A stretch of 47,991 nt of DNA, taken from positions 1 to 47,991 of the forward strand of contig JAIRXB010000018.1 in the NCBI GenBank assembly GCA_031268535.1. The letters are read 5' to 3'. Shown here one piece after another: positions 8,312-17,922 of the stretch; the first letter of the stretch is position 1, and the number at the start of each line of letters is the position of its first letter. This DNA comes from Puniceicoccales bacterium (GTDB lineage: Bacteria; Verrucomicrobiota; Verrucomicrobiia; Opitutales; JAIRLM01). Below the pieces are notes generated by a model. It was given only the letters and a program-made list of their open reading frames with translations, was not told the DNA's origin and did not search any database. Made by a program: the position numbers and the translations under genes.

Positions 8312-9217
8312 CTATTGCTTTATGACGGCTGGAATTGTGACCGTTTTGTAGCCTTCGATCTCCACGAAGAGCGATCCGCTCGCCGGTTCCACGCCGGTGA
8401 CTGTGACATTTACGCTGTTGCGGCCCTCCTGTATGGTGGCTTCTGAAACTGAAATCGCCTCAGGGATATTTGTGGTTATGTCAACACACAGACCGCCGGA
8501 TGTAGCTGGCATTGACGTTGTTAGCGTAATTGTGGTGCTTTTCCCGACGCGCAGATCGAATGCGCGCGGATTTACGCTTAGAGTGCCGGAATCAACGCGA
8601 AACTCACCGGCGGATACGGAGCCGAGGTCATCCTCTATGGAAACGGGATATGTTCTTCCGGCCGGCAAGATTGGGACGAAAAATCTTATGGTTGTCGGCG
8701 ATTCGAATTGCGTTTCCGTCTGAATGCCGCCAACGTAGACGCTGTCATTCTTCGTAAATCCTCTTCCAAGAATGGCTATGCGCGTTCCAGGTATGCCGCG
8801 CACGCTGTCAAGGCCAAGTACGTAGCGATTGCTGAATGCGAGTTCGTAGAGATCAGTTTTTGCGTTTTTCTCCCGCACGCCTTCACTCCCCCTGTGCTTA
8901 TAGTTCACGTCGAAGTAGTAGGTGGCAGTGTTTCTGTCCTTTGTGACGACGTAGTCGTATATGAACTCGTTGCTTGATCCATTTCGCGTCATCTTCATTT
9001 CGCGGCCATCTATGACGATGCGGGCGTCGATGGAATTTTTGTCCACTTCGCCGTCTTTTATTTTCAGCCGCATGGTGAGCGGATAGGTGCCGGACGCATT
9101 AGCCGCCATCGTTTTCGGCGTAGTGTTTACAACATCCACGTGGCTCACAACGCCACCGGTGTGGGCGCAGCCTGAAAGGGCGGCCAAAAATGCCAAAGCG
9201 CTAAGAAATTTCTTCAT
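8312..9217 (-). CDS. Lipoprotein with TIG/IPT and Ig-like domains
   Basis: The protein begins MKKFLSALAFLAALSGCAH, a signal peptide with lipobox LSGC, so it should be lipid-anchored at Cys17. A TIG/IPT-like unit (VRGIPGTRIAILGRGFTKNDSVYVGG) lies near the centre and a beta-rich Ig-like region with VNPRAFDLRVGKSTTITL follows. Such domains are usual in cell-surface or periplasmic binding proteins. ATG 9217 is chosen because the ribosome binding site GAGGAGGT lies seven bases before it; the upstream in-frame ATG at 9223 abuts that site. The site can fold on itself (CCTC/GAGG), which might limit translation. It stands next to the large autotransporter on the same strand, so the two may act together at the surface; this is inference. 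Confidence 0.8.
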   Translation of the reverse strand: MKKFLSALAFLAALSGCAHTGGVVSHVDVVNTTPKTMAANASGTYPLTMRLKIKDGEVDKNSIDARIVIDGREMKMTRNGSSNEFIYDYVVTKDRNTATYYFDVNYKHRGSEGVREKNAKTDLYELAFSNRYVLGLDSVRGIPGTRIAILGRGFTKNDSVYVGGIQTETQFESPTTIRFFVPILPAGRTYPVSIEDDLGSVSAGEFRVDSGTLSVNPRAFDLRVGKSTTITLTTSMPATSGGLCVDITTNIPEAISVSEATIQEGRNSVNVTVTGVEPASGSLFVEIEGYKTVTIPAVIKQ

Positions 9218-9390
9218 GAACATACCTCCTCGGAGGATTGAAACGTAGCGCCCTGGACGGGCAATGGCAAAGAGAAAAATGAGCGCCATCTGAAACGCGC
9301 TATGCCATTGGCCCCATGGCGGCTACGCTGACCGATGTGGTGGCGGCGACGGCAGTAAAACTTTCGCGAACTGCCCCTTTCCCCAGTGGA

Positions 9391-12300
9391 TCAAAACCAA
9401 TTGGAAAGGGACAGTTTTGCGGAGAAGGCTGTCCAGTCCTTTGCGAAAACGCCGTCGAAATCGATGCGAAATGATCTGTCTTTCTTCAATTTGCGTTCGA
9501 CGGCAATGGAGGCGGTTGCGCTGTCGCGGCTGCCATAGTACACGGGCGCTTCGTATTCCATCTCATAGATTATGGCGGAGCCGACGCTGTGTTTGCGCGC
9601 AAGCGCGCTTTGCCATCCAAATTTCCCATGGAGCTGCAGCGGAGAATCAATCCCATTGTCCAGTACCACGCCAATTTCGCCGGCCAGAAGAATGTGCTCA
9701 AGTGGTTTCATTTGTATGCAGTCAAACGGCTTAGCGGTGGTCGAGCGCTCATGGAAGCCGTTCTGCTTAACCATGTCGCAGCAGATTCCGCCAAAAAGTC
9801 CAAGATCCACATTGCCTACGCGAATAAATCCGTGAGATGTAAATGCGTCAATCTGCGCGGCGTAGTCGTTGAATTTATATTTCATCACGTTCCCGTCTTC
9901 AGTTTCTCGCTGGCACTCTATGCGTCCGCAGCACAGCGAAAGCGCCGCTCGGCTGCGGCCTCGAAAATTTTTGCTGTCGACGGATAAATGCTGCGCAACG
10001 GCTCCAACTGAGCAGTCTCCGCGCTTTGCGCACATGGTCCTTTCCACAGTCGGACCGCCGTAGGATGAGCGCCCCTCGGAAGCCCCAAGAAACACCGACA
10101 CCAGCAAATCGTCTTCGTCCATTGGGTAGAGGGTGGTTTCCCCTAGGGCAACGCCGTAAATTTCTTCGAGCGCAGTGCAGCGATTTCCTGGAGCAATTTT
10201 TCTTTCGATGCTTGACGCTATTGTGCTGATGAATGACCCATCCAAATCGTTCGGCGTGGATTTTTGCAGCAGGTTCATGACGTAGCATTTTTCGCGGGCG
10301 AGCATGCCGCTAGCGGCTATTGCGGCATGGATGGGCGCCCTGTGTCTGGATAGTGCCAGACCGCGAAGGCCGTCGTTCTCGAACCAGTAGAGCAGATAGC
10401 TGTCTGGCAAATTTATGTCGTTGCCGGCAATTTGCATAAGGTGCGTTGGGCTCGGATCTCCAGCCGTAAAACTTTCGCTTTTTAGATCTGCGAAGCCGAC
10501 GTCGCCAATGTCGGAAACCATCAGCAGTTCGCTTTCATTTTTAAAACGCAGACCGCTCACGACTTCGATTGGGGCATTGGCCGGTGCTGTGGCTATGACA
10601 ACCATGGAGTTGCCCGGCAGAGGATTTAGCCTGCTAAGACCTATCCAGCATCCTTTTTCGAAATTCAGCATGGCGCTGGTTGTGCCCAGCAGCTCGATTG
10701 TGCCGCTAGCTGCCGCGGCGAAGAGCTGTCCGTGAAAATTTTCCGTCTGCGCAAATATTTCATCATTGAGATGAAATTGAAGAATGTCACCGTCGCCGAC
10801 TGTGAGCGACCCGGCCACTGGATAGGTGCCAAAGATAGCCGAGACGGCACCATCCCTTCTAAATGCGCCATCCGTTGGCCCCCCCCTATAAATTTTATCG
10901 CCGTTGGTGAGCGCCATGTTTCTGCCAACGTCAGCGGAGGCTTTCGCGAAAAGATTTTTGCCGAGATCACACGATATGTCGACCAGCGCCAGTTTCCCGT
11001 CTATTAGGTCTATGGTGCATAGATCTTTTACGGGCCCAAAACAGTTCACAGTCCATCCGCTGTCTATGCGCATTATCGATCCATTTGGACGCCTAGCTCC
11101 ATTGGCCAGTTGCGTCGTTCTCGCTATTGCGCCAATGACGTTTAATATGCCAGGATTGGCGGATTCAGGCACCTTTCCGCCGGTGTAAATGGATTCATCT
11201 ATTTCCAGACCGCTGGCCGCAGCCATTTTCACAGCCATTGAACCAAAAGTGTCACCATTCCAACTGTCATCCACTATGCGGGTTCGGCCGACGTTGAACT
11301 GGAAATTGTCACCAACCGACAGCGCTCTTGCCCATCCGTAATGTTTTTGGGCGACGTTGGCGGACGTGGAAACGGCATCGTCTCCCCAGCCAGTGTCTCC
11401 GTTTCCTTGCCCTGGGGAAACGATTAATTCGGCGGCGGCGTCAGAATATTCAGACGGGAAATGCAATTTAATGAGCTTGAGGGCTGCAATGGAGACGGTC
11501 GGGGTTCCTTCGCAGTCCATGCCATTGAAATAGAAGCGCATGGAGTCGTTCGTAAAACCACCGAGGCAAATTGCCGACAATTCGCCATTTGCGCTGGAAC
11601 CATCGCCCGCAATGGCCGTTAGGGTTTGGCTGCCGCGAAATTCCGCGCTCCAATTTCGAAATGATGACTCCGACACTGTTGCTGCGGAGGCGCAACCGAA
11701 CAGCGCTGAAAATTTTCTGCCCCGCGCGGTGAACGTGTTGCCGCTCAAAAAATCGCCGAATGTCCAATTGCAAAAAGATGAAACGCATCGCGATATGTCC
11801 GCTGCTCCGAAAAGCGTAGCGCAAATTTCGCCTCCAGCCGCCGCCGTAACTCCTTGAAATCCGCAAAGAGCCCAGCCGCTAAATGATGATCGGACTGTGC
11901 CGTTGGCGGCTCCTAGGCCGAAAATGGAAGCGTAATCTCCGGAGGCCACAAGCGAACTGTCATCGATGGGGGCCACGAACCATCGGCAGAATGACGCATC
12001 GATTCCGTTTGCGTAGCCGCAGCCAAGGACGGCCGCCGCTTTGCCTTTGGCGAACATTTCATTTTTTTCTGCGAATACGGCAACTTTAGGTCCGTCGCCA
12101 ACGTACCAGTCGCAAAACGATGCAGTGGAATTTTCAATGCTGGCGCAGCCAAATGTGGCGGAATAATCAGAGCCGGCTGCGGCGATTGAGCAATTCCTAA
12201 GGGCGTCAAATTTCCAAATGCAAAATGTGCTTTCGCTATCTGGGCCAATTTTCGCGCCGCCGAAGCAGGTGGCATTTTTGGCTGCCGCCGACAGCGACAG

Positions 12301-13104
12301 GGATGTTAAATTTCCAAAGGAGTAGTCGGAAAATAAATTTGAGCAGCTTTCGGCCTCTCCGCAGCCGAATACGACTGCACCGTAGTATGCCGTTGCGCCA
12401 AATGCGCACGATTCGCATGGGAAAGCGACATCCCACATGCCGCAGCTGTAGTCTTTGCAGGCGTCCGCTGAGCCGAGACCAAATATTGTGCTCCATGATC
12501 CATCAACTTCTATGGATCTAATGCCTGCACCGAATGTGACCGTTTTCCTGGCGCCGGCCACACTATGGGGTCCATCGACGGGATTGAGTCCGTTAATGTT
12601 CACAAATTCTGCCGTATTGTTATGGATGCTTAGGGATAGTGAAGAGCTGCCGGTGCCAACGATTGAAAATTGCGCATCCAATTTATCCATTTCGCCGCCG
12701 ACATCAAATATTGCGTAGGAGTCGAAATTTTCCAAAAGAGCGTTTCCGTCGGCCAGAGTAAGCGTGGCGTTTTTGCTGGCGGTTGTGTCGCCATCAACAA
12801 CTATGGCGTAGCGCTGAACTTCTCCACGCTCTTCGATTTTTATGCCGGCCGCCCAGCACACGTTCGTCGCCACGGCCCATAGAATTGGCGCCGCCACCAA
12901 AAGCACTTTCGGCAGGAAACCAAAGTGTTGCCCGCAACGACTACCGACGGATGCCATTGGCGCGAGCTTAGGGTCTTGCGGCTGAGGGTAAAGATTTTTT
13001 GCGGTTTTTACCACTATTCGCCCATCTTCGTCCATTGTCTGCGCCAACGCAGCCAGCTTCTGCTGCTCAAACTGGCCATGCAAATTTTTTGTAGATTTCT
13101 CCAT
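9391..13104 (-). CDS. Autotransporter-like outer membrane protein with Cys/Trp repeats
   Basis: 1237 residues. An extended N-terminus of about 65 residues precedes a hydrophobic signal segment (about 64-86, LPKVLLVAAPILWAVATNVCWAA). The passenger begins at about 87. Between about 205 and 530 I count nine units spaced 36-38 residues apart, each of the form [AS]-x-[IVL]-F-G-[CL]-[AG] followed 8-10 residues later by S-F-C-x-W-x-[FV]; clear units are at about 315-335, 357-377, 392-413, 429-449 and 466-487. A beta-rich linker follows, then a roughly 280-residue C-terminal region with alternating hydrophobic strands ending LSLSNWF, as expected for an outer-membrane barrel with terminal Phe. High Cys content is unusual for a passenger. 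Type V secretion is inferred from the architecture. The first Met may not be the true start; Met50 is an alternative nearer the signal segment. Confidence 0.8.
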   Translation of the reverse strand: MEKSTKNLHGQFEQQKLAALAQTMDEDGRIVVKTAKNLYPQPQDPKLAPMASVGSRCGQHFGFLPKVLLVAAPILWAVATNVCWAAGIKIEERGEVQRYAIVVDGDTTASKNATLTLADGNALLENFDSYAIFDVGGEMDKLDAQFSIVGTGSSSLSLSIHNNTAEFVNINGLNPVDGPHSVAGARKTVTFGAGIRSIEVDGSWSTIFGLGSADACKDYSCGMWDVAFPCESCAFGATAYYGAVVFGCGEAESCSNLFSDYSFGNLTSLSLSAAAKNATCFGGAKIGPDSESTFCIWKFDALRNCSIAAAGSDYSATFGCASIENSTASFCDWYVGDGPKVAVFAEKNEMFAKGKAAAVLGCGYANGIDASFCRWFVAPIDDSSLVASGDYASIFGLGAANGTVRSSFSGWALCGFQGVTAAAGGEICATLFGAADISRCVSSFCNWTFGDFLSGNTFTARGRKFSALFGCASAATVSESSFRNWSAEFRGSQTLTAIAGDGSSANGELSAICLGGFTNDSMRFYFNGMDCEGTPTVSIAALKLIKLHFPSEYSDAAAELIVSPGQGNGDTGWGDDAVSTSANVAQKHYGWARALSVGDNFQFNVGRTRIVDDSWNGDTFGSMAVKMAAASGLEIDESIYTGGKVPESANPGILNVIGAIARTTQLANGARRPNGSIMRIDSGWTVNCFGPVKDLCTIDLIDGKLALVDISCDLGKNLFAKASADVGRNMALTNGDKIYRGGPTDGAFRRDGAVSAIFGTYPVAGSLTVGDGDILQFHLNDEIFAQTENFHGQLFAAAASGTIELLGTTSAMLNFEKGCWIGLSRLNPLPGNSMVVIATAPANAPIEVVSGLRFKNESELLMVSDIGDVGFADLKSESFTAGDPSPTHLMQIAGNDINLPDSYLLYWFENDGLRGLALSRHRAPIHAAIAASGMLAREKCYVMNLLQKSTPNDLDGSFISTIASSIERKIAPGNRCTALEEIYGVALGETTLYPMDEDDLLVSVFLGASEGRSSYGGPTVERTMCAKRGDCSVGAVAQHLSVDSKNFRGRSRAALSLCCGRIECQRETEDGNVMKYKFNDYAAQIDAFTSHGFIRVGNVDLGLFGGICCDMVKQNGFHERSTTAKPFDCIQMKPLEHILLAGEIGVVLDNGIDSPLQLHGKFGWQSALARKHSVGSAIIYEMEYEAPVYYGSRDSATASIAVERKLKKDRSFRIDFDGVFAKDWTAFSAKLSLSNWF

Positions 13105-13137
13105 TGACGGTGCGTAGCTTTTCCAATTGCTGGCGAC

Positions 13138-14031
13138 GTGGAGCGAGGGTATGTGCGCGGCGTGCTGTGGTTCCTGCTTAGTCTGCTAGCCTGCCAAGCC
13201 AATGATGCGGCCATGAAGTGGCTTAGCTTGCGGTTCGACCCGATCCAGACAACTTTCATGCGGTTCTCGTTTGCCGTTTTGCTCATGCTGCCATGCATGG
13301 CGGCAGTTGGTGCGAAAACGTTTCAAACTAAACGTCCGCTTTTGCATTTTTTTCGCGGAGCAATCCTTTTCGCCGCAACGGTTTGTTGGTGTGTTGGATT
13401 GGCGCACACTCAGCTTTCAATGGCGGTGCTGATCGGCTTTTCCATGCCGCTGATACTGCTTGTGCTGGCGAGAGTTTTTCTCGGAGAACGCATCTCCCGC
13501 TGGCGATGGCTTGCAACGGCAGTTGGTTTTGTGGGCATAGCCTTTGCGGCCAATCCGCCGTGGATTTGTGGATTTAATTTTTACGCCATTCCGCTGCTGC
13601 TGTCGGCTACGTGCTTTGCAATTTTGGACATCCTTAATCGCCGCTACGCTACGAAGGAGTCCCTCTGGGCCATGATTTTTTACGGATCACTTTGGACTGC
13701 AGTGTTTTCTGCCTATCCGGCAATCTCCAATTGGACCAGACCGGATATGAATGGATGGATTTTAGCAATTTCGCTTGGCGCAAGCGCGAATTTGCTGCTC
13801 TTTTGCCTTATGCGCGCGCTACGCCTCATCGAGGCTTCCGCCACTGCGCCGTACCGCAACGTCGAATTTCTCTTCAGCATTGCCGTTGGCTACGTTTTTT
13901 TTGGCGAAAAAATTGACCGCCCGACGCTTGTCGGTGCGTCAATTGTATTTCCGGCAACACTTGCTTTGGCTATTTACGAATCGCGAAGGGGCGGGGGCCC
14001 AGAAACGGAGCACTTTCATTCCTGCTGCTAG
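13138..14031 (+). CDS. DMT-superfamily (EamA) transporter
   Basis: Ten hydrophobic helices arranged as two EamA repeats of about 140 residues, the pattern of drug/metabolite transporters. The first repeat contains NDAAMKWLSLRFDPIQTTFMRF and the second LRLIEASATAPYRNVEFLFSIAVGYVFFGEKID, both typical family segments. It resembles the group that includes S-adenosylmethionine and carboxylate transporters, but substrate cannot be assigned. The start is GTG 13138, 33 bp from the divergent autotransporter start. Three bases separate its stop from the next gene, so this is the first gene of a three-gene unit with the membrane protein and gmk. Confidence 0.85.
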   Translation: MERGYVRGVLWFLLSLLACQANDAAMKWLSLRFDPIQTTFMRFSFAVLLMLPCMAAVGAKTFQTKRPLLHFFRGAILFAATVCWCVGLAHTQLSMAVLIGFSMPLILLVLARVFLGERISRWRWLATAVGFVGIAFAANPPWICGFNFYAIPLLLSATCFAILDILNRRYATKESLWAMIFYGSLWTAVFSAYPAISNWTRPDMNGWILAISLGASANLLLFCLMRALRLIEASATAPYRNVEFLFSIAVGYVFFGEKIDRPTLVGASIVFPATLALAIYESRRGGGPETEHFHSCC

Positions 14032-14034
14032 GCC

Positions 14035-14490
14035 ATGAAAAATACATTTATCATAGTTGGCGCATTACCGTCACTTTTTTTCTGCGCTCTTCTGCTGCGC
14101 AATCCATTTAGCGAAGCGGCCGTGCTGCGCTTTTTGCGATCTCCGATCATCGATGGCGCAGTTTTTTTTGCGGCTTCCGCAGCATTTCTCAGAAAAGTTT
14201 TGTCGCTAGGCGAAGCTGATTTCGGCAATTTTCGCCCACTTATTTTCTGCCTGTTTGCATTCATTGCCATGGCGATGCTGGTGCGTAATTATGGGTTTCT
14301 TTCGGTCAGAGGACAGTGCGTTTTGCAGCTGCTGTGGGCAAACGAGCTGCTCAAATGCGGCCTCGGCCACTACTCGCCCATTTGGATTTTAGCGAAATTA
14401 TTCGCCTACGCCACCATCATATTGGCCCTTTACCTGACGATTTATCCGTACCGTATGCGCGATTGGCTACTGAGGAGATGCAGGCGGTGA
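14035..14490 (+). CDS. Unknown small membrane protein
   Basis: 151 residues with about four hydrophobic helices (roughly 4-22, 40-55, 66-84, 115-137) and a basic C-terminus (RMRDWLLRRCRR). No family recognised. It starts three bases after the DMT transporter stop without its own clear ribosome binding site, so it is probably translationally coupled, and its stop overlaps the gmk start as GTGA. Confidence 0.7.
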   Translation: MKNTFIIVGALPSLFFCALLLRNPFSEAAVLRFLRSPIIDGAVFFAASAAFLRKVLSLGEADFGNFRPLIFCLFAFIAMAMLVRNYGFLSVRGQCVLQLLWANELLKCGLGHYSPIWILAKLFAYATIILALYLTIYPYRMRDWLLRRCRR

Positions 14491-15161
14491 CTAATTTAAA
14501 TCCAGCTGGTGCGGCCGCCGAAAGACATTCCGGTAGCGGACAAAGTGTTGCGTTGGCGATAGTTATATCTGGCCCGGCAGGAGCAGGAAAAACGACGCTT
14601 TGCAAAAACTTGCTGGCCAATGGAGGCGGTATTTTTTCCTACGCCGTAACAACCACAACCCGCCAGCCGAGACCGAACGAAGTTGACGGCGTTGATTACT
14701 ATTTCATCGGCGTAGAAGAATTTCAAAACCGCCAAGCGCGCGGAGATTTTTGCGAACATGCCACCGTCCACGGCAAAAACTTCTATGGCCTAACTAATTG
14801 CGAGCTGAAGCGACATTTTTCCTCCGGGCGAAGCGTGCTGATCACCATGGACGTTCAGGGAGCCATGGCGCTAAAGGAAATAGCTGCCTCCAATCGTGAT
14901 CACATTATCTACGGCAGAGTTGTTACAATTTTCCTCGAACCGCCGCACCCCAACGAATTAATTGCGCGACTTTTGCGGAGGGGGAAAACAAACGACGGCG
15001 AAATTGCCAACCGCATGGCGTCCATGGACAGGGAAATGAAGAGCGTACGTCTCTACGACTATAGAATCAAGCCAGGCAGTCCTGCGGATACCGTAAAGAG
15101 TTTTATCCGCATAGTTAATGGGGAACAAATGAAGAGAGCGGCAAATAGTAAATTTAGTTGA
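14487..15161 (+). CDS. gmk: Guanylate kinase
   Basis: Cytosolic kinase converting GMP and ATP to GDP and ADP. The P-loop GPAGAGKTT lies near residue 30, followed by TTTTRQPRPNEVDGVDYYFI, the GMP-binding TTR-PR--E--G-DY-F motif, then HGKNFYGL and the DVQGA segment. The GTG at 14487 is chosen because GAGGAG lies nine bases before it and it overlaps the previous stop codon as GTGA, a coupling arrangement; ATG 14478 sits directly against the Shine-Dalgarno sequence. It therefore has about 20 residues before the P-loop domain, slightly longer than usual. The 3' end overlaps the convergent gatB gene by 8 bp. Confidence 0.93.
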   Translation: MTNLNPAGAAAERHSGSGQSVALAIVISGPAGAGKTTLCKNLLANGGGIFSYAVTTTTRQPRPNEVDGVDYYFIGVEEFQNRQARGDFCEHATVHGKNFYGLTNCELKRHFSSGRSVLITMDVQGAMALKEIAASNRDHIIYGRVVTIFLEPPHPNELIARLLRRGKTNDGEIANRMASMDREMKSVRLYDYRIKPGSPADTVKSFIRIVNGEQMKRAANSKFS

Positions 15162-16587
15162 GGATGCGGCGGATGATGCGATCTATGGCGGCCGGATCGG
15201 CTTTGCCGCCGCATTCCCGCATGGCTGCGCCCTTAATGGCATTTATGGCCACATCTTTGCCGCCGCGGAATTCGGCGGCGGCCTTTCCGTTAGATTCGAT
15301 TGCTCGGCGGCAAATTTCCTCAAGTTCTCCGTCGACACCGTTCTTTTTTCCCATCTCGGCAAAAAAATGCTCAATGGCGCTGCCGCCATAAGCGTCGACT
15401 ATGGCATTTTGCGCTGCCTGCTTTGAAATCTGCCCGCTGTCAACTGCCTCTATTAGCCGTGCGAGTTCTTCCGATGAAATGCGCAAACTAATTGCAGTTC
15501 CCATTTTGGCGCTTTCCCGGAGAATGTCGTTGGCGATGAAATTCCCTATGGCGCGGTAATTTTTGCAATGGGCCGCAACCGCCTCAAAAAAATTGGCCAA
15601 CTGCGCCACGGGGCAAAGTACTGACGTGATGGTATACGGCAATCCATAGTTTTCCATGAAGCGCCGTTGCCGATCGAACGGCTTTTCCGGCAAACTGCCA
15701 CTGAGCGATTGGACGATCTTTTCGTCGAGCTCAACAGTCGGGATGTCCGGTTCGCGAAAAAAACAATAGTCACGTGCACTTTCCTTGGCGCGCATACTGT
15801 CGGAAGAATTTCGCTGAGCGTCCCAGCGTCTGGTTTCCCTGCCCATCGAGCCGCCGGCAAGCAGCACATTACTTTGCCGCACAATTTCGTGGACAATGGC
15901 GTTGCGCACGCCCGATATGGAATTTAGGTTTTTGTATTCAACCCGTTCGCCAAGGTCTACTGCCCCACTGGGCCGCAGGCTAACGTTGACATCGCAGCGC
16001 ATTTGCCCCTTTTCCATGTCGCAATCGGATACGTCTGCGCCATGCAGGTGCATGCGTATGGAATTTAGGTATGCAACTGCCTCTTCGGCGGAGTGCATAT
16101 CCGGTTCGGAGACAATTTCCGCTAGCGGCACTCCGGATCGATTGAAATCAACCAGTGACACATTCCCGACGTGGCTTAATTTGCCGCAATCTTCCTCCAG
16201 ATGTATGCGGTTGAGACGAACATTTCTGTGTTTCCCCTGAATATTCCTGGCGCTTCCCGCCAATTCTATCTCGACGGACCCTCCCACGCAAAGCGGTTCA
16301 TGTTGCTGCGTGATTTGGTAATTTTTTGGACTATCCGGATAAAAATAACTTTTCCTGTCCCAGTGACATGATTTGGCGATGGCGCAGTTGAAAATCAGCC
16401 CGGCGCGCACCGCCTGGCGGATCGCTTCAAAATTTATTACGGGCATGGCGCCCGGCAATCCAAGCGTAACGGGGTCCGTAGCCGTATTGTAGCTCTCGCC
16501 AAACGAGCAGCGCGACCGCGAAAACGCCTTTGATTTCGTTTTCAGTTGCACATGCACCTCTAGGCCTATCACCGCTTCGTAGTCCAT
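15154..16587 (-). CDS. gatB: Asp-tRNA(Asn)/Glu-tRNA(Gln) amidotransferase subunit B
   Basis: GatB holds the misacylated Glu-tRNA(Gln) or Asp-tRNA(Asn), activates the carboxyl group with ATP and works with GatA and GatC. Recognised from YEAVIGLEVHVQL at the N-terminus, the DYEAVIGLE...LGLPGAMPVIN region, KSYFYPDSPKNYQITQ, HLEEDCGKLSH, LVDFNRSGVPLAEIVSEPD, and the C-terminal YqeY-like domain ending ADPAAIDRIIRRILN. Length 477 residues is normal. The start is ATG 16587 or GTG 16593, with no strong ribosome binding site for either. gatA and gatC are not in the window. Confidence 0.95.
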   Translation of the reverse strand: MDYEAVIGLEVHVQLKTKSKAFSRSRCSFGESYNTATDPVTLGLPGAMPVINFEAIRQAVRAGLIFNCAIAKSCHWDRKSYFYPDSPKNYQITQQHEPLCVGGSVEIELAGSARNIQGKHRNVRLNRIHLEEDCGKLSHVGNVSLVDFNRSGVPLAEIVSEPDMHSAEEAVAYLNSIRMHLHGADVSDCDMEKGQMRCDVNVSLRPSGAVDLGERVEYKNLNSISGVRNAIVHEIVRQSNVLLAGGSMGRETRRWDAQRNSSDSMRAKESARDYCFFREPDIPTVELDEKIVQSLSGSLPEKPFDRQRRFMENYGLPYTITSVLCPVAQLANFFEAVAAHCKNYRAIGNFIANDILRESAKMGTAISLRISSEELARLIEAVDSGQISKQAAQNAIVDAYGGSAIEHFFAEMGKKNGVDGELEEICRRAIESNGKAAAEFRGGKDVAINAIKGAAMRECGGKADPAAIDRIIRRILN

Positions 16588-16664
16588 TGGCACGCGCCGA
16601 GCAGTCTAGTTTTCCAATTTTAAACGGCGCAAGCACCTTTTTTGCTGCCCACCAGACTTTTGAT

Positions 16665-16719
16665 GAGGCGCCGCGGTGAAGCGCTGCGCACTTTCCAAAA
16701 TGTCAATTCGCGGCGCCTC
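16665..16719. repeat. GGCGCCGCG hairpin element, copy A
   Basis: GAGGCGCCGCG (16665-16675) and CGCGGCGCCTC (16709-16719) form perfect 11 bp arms around a 33-base loop. On the minus strand the loop begins AATT right after the arm, as in the other copies. It lies in the 215 bp gap between the divergent gatB and ychF genes. See the finding on the four-member family. Confidence 0.8.
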
Positions 16720-16808
16720 CACCGCCACGCACGGACGCCATCTCCGCCGGCGAAGATCCTTCCGTTTTCTCTCTTGCCGCCCCTCCGAAGTAAAACTAGT
16801 GAATTTTT

Positions 16809-17906
16809 GTGAAGGTTGGCATCGTCGGCCTGCCGAATGTCGGCAAGAGCACTCTTTTTAACGCATTGACGCGCACCCACAAGGCTGAGGCGCGCAATTA
16901 TCCGTTTTGCACAATTGACGCCAATGTTGGCGTCGTGCACGTTCCCGACTACCGCCTAAAGGTTTTGCAGGAACTTGTTTCCACTGACGTTGTAATAGCG
17001 GCGGACGTTGAATTTGTCGACATAGCTGGACTTGTGAAGGGCGCCAGCAGGGGCGAGGGGCTCGGCAATAAATTTTTGGCAACCATACGGGAGATGGATG
17101 TCATAGTCCATCTCGTACGCTGCTTCGAGGATGGCAACGTCATTCACCAGTCCAATTGCGTTGATGGGCTCCGCGATTTGGAGATCATTCAAACCGAACT
17201 GCTGTTGGCGGATCTGGAATCCGTCCAGGCGCAGCTGGAACGGCAAAAAAAACGCGCCAAAGGCATGGACAAGGCGGCGATCCATTTTTGCGAGCTTGGC
17301 GAAAGGCTGATTAGCCATTTCAACGGAGGCAACCTTGCCCACAACATGCAAATTTGCGACGAAGAGAAACCGCTTCTTCGACAATTTTGCCTTCTAACGG
17401 CGAAGCCGGTCCTTTACGCCTGCAATTTGAGCGAAGACGAGCTAGCCAGTCCGAGTTCCAATGGTCATTTTTGTGCAATTTCCGAATACGCTGCGGCGCA
17501 CCCGCCGGCTGAGGTGTGTGCCGTCAGCGCCCGCCTCGAGGAAGAACTGGGAGACTTGCCGCTCGAGGAGGCCAAAAAGTTCCTCAAAGAGTTAAATGTA
17601 ACCGATAGCGGAGCGTCCGAGGTCATAGTGAAAGCCTACGACCTCCTAGATTTAGCTTCGTTTTTTACGGCCAGCGAAAAAGAAGTGCGCGCCTGGACAT
17701 TTCGCCGCGGCATGCTGGCTCCATCTTGCGCCGGAGTGATCCATGGCGATTTTGAGCGTGGATTTATCCGGGCGGAAGTTGTTGCCTACGATGATCTAGT
17801 GAAACACGGCACCGTGGCTGGAGCGCGGGCCGCCGGATGCTATCGCACCGAAGGCAAAGGCTACGCCATGGAGGACGGTGACGTCGTCCACTTTCGATTC
17901 CATTAG
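16809..17906 (+). CDS. ychF: Redox-regulated ATPase YchF
   Basis: Universal Obg-family P-loop protein (OLA1/YchF) that prefers ATP and associates with ribosomes. The P-loop GLPNVGKST lies at residues 7-15, the G3 region [20 protein letters not shown] at about 72-91, a coiled-coil insert at about 130-165, and the C-terminal TGS domain contains [26 protein letters not shown] and ends DVVHFRFH. Length 365 is standard. The start is GTG 16809, where the P-loop domain begins, with no clear Shine-Dalgarno sequence. Confidence 0.94.
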   Translation: MKVGIVGLPNVGKSTLFNALTRTHKAEARNYPFCTIDANVGVVHVPDYRLKVLQELVSTDVVIAADVEFVDIAGLVKGASRGEGLGNKFLATIREMDVIVHLVRCFEDGNVIHQSNCVDGLRDLEIIQTELLLADLESVQAQLERQKKRAKGMDKAAIHFCELGERLISHFNGGNLAHNMQICDEEKPLLRQFCLLTAKPVLYACNLSEDELASPSSNGHFCAISEYAAAHPPAEVCAVSARLEEELGDLPLEEAKKFLKELNVTDSGASEVIVKAYDLLDLASFFTASEKEVRAWTFRRGMLAPSCAGVIHGDFERGFIRAEVVAYDDLVKHGTVAGARAAGCYRTEGKGYAMEDGDVVHFRFH

Positions 17907-17922
17907 CTGCGCCAATTTACGG

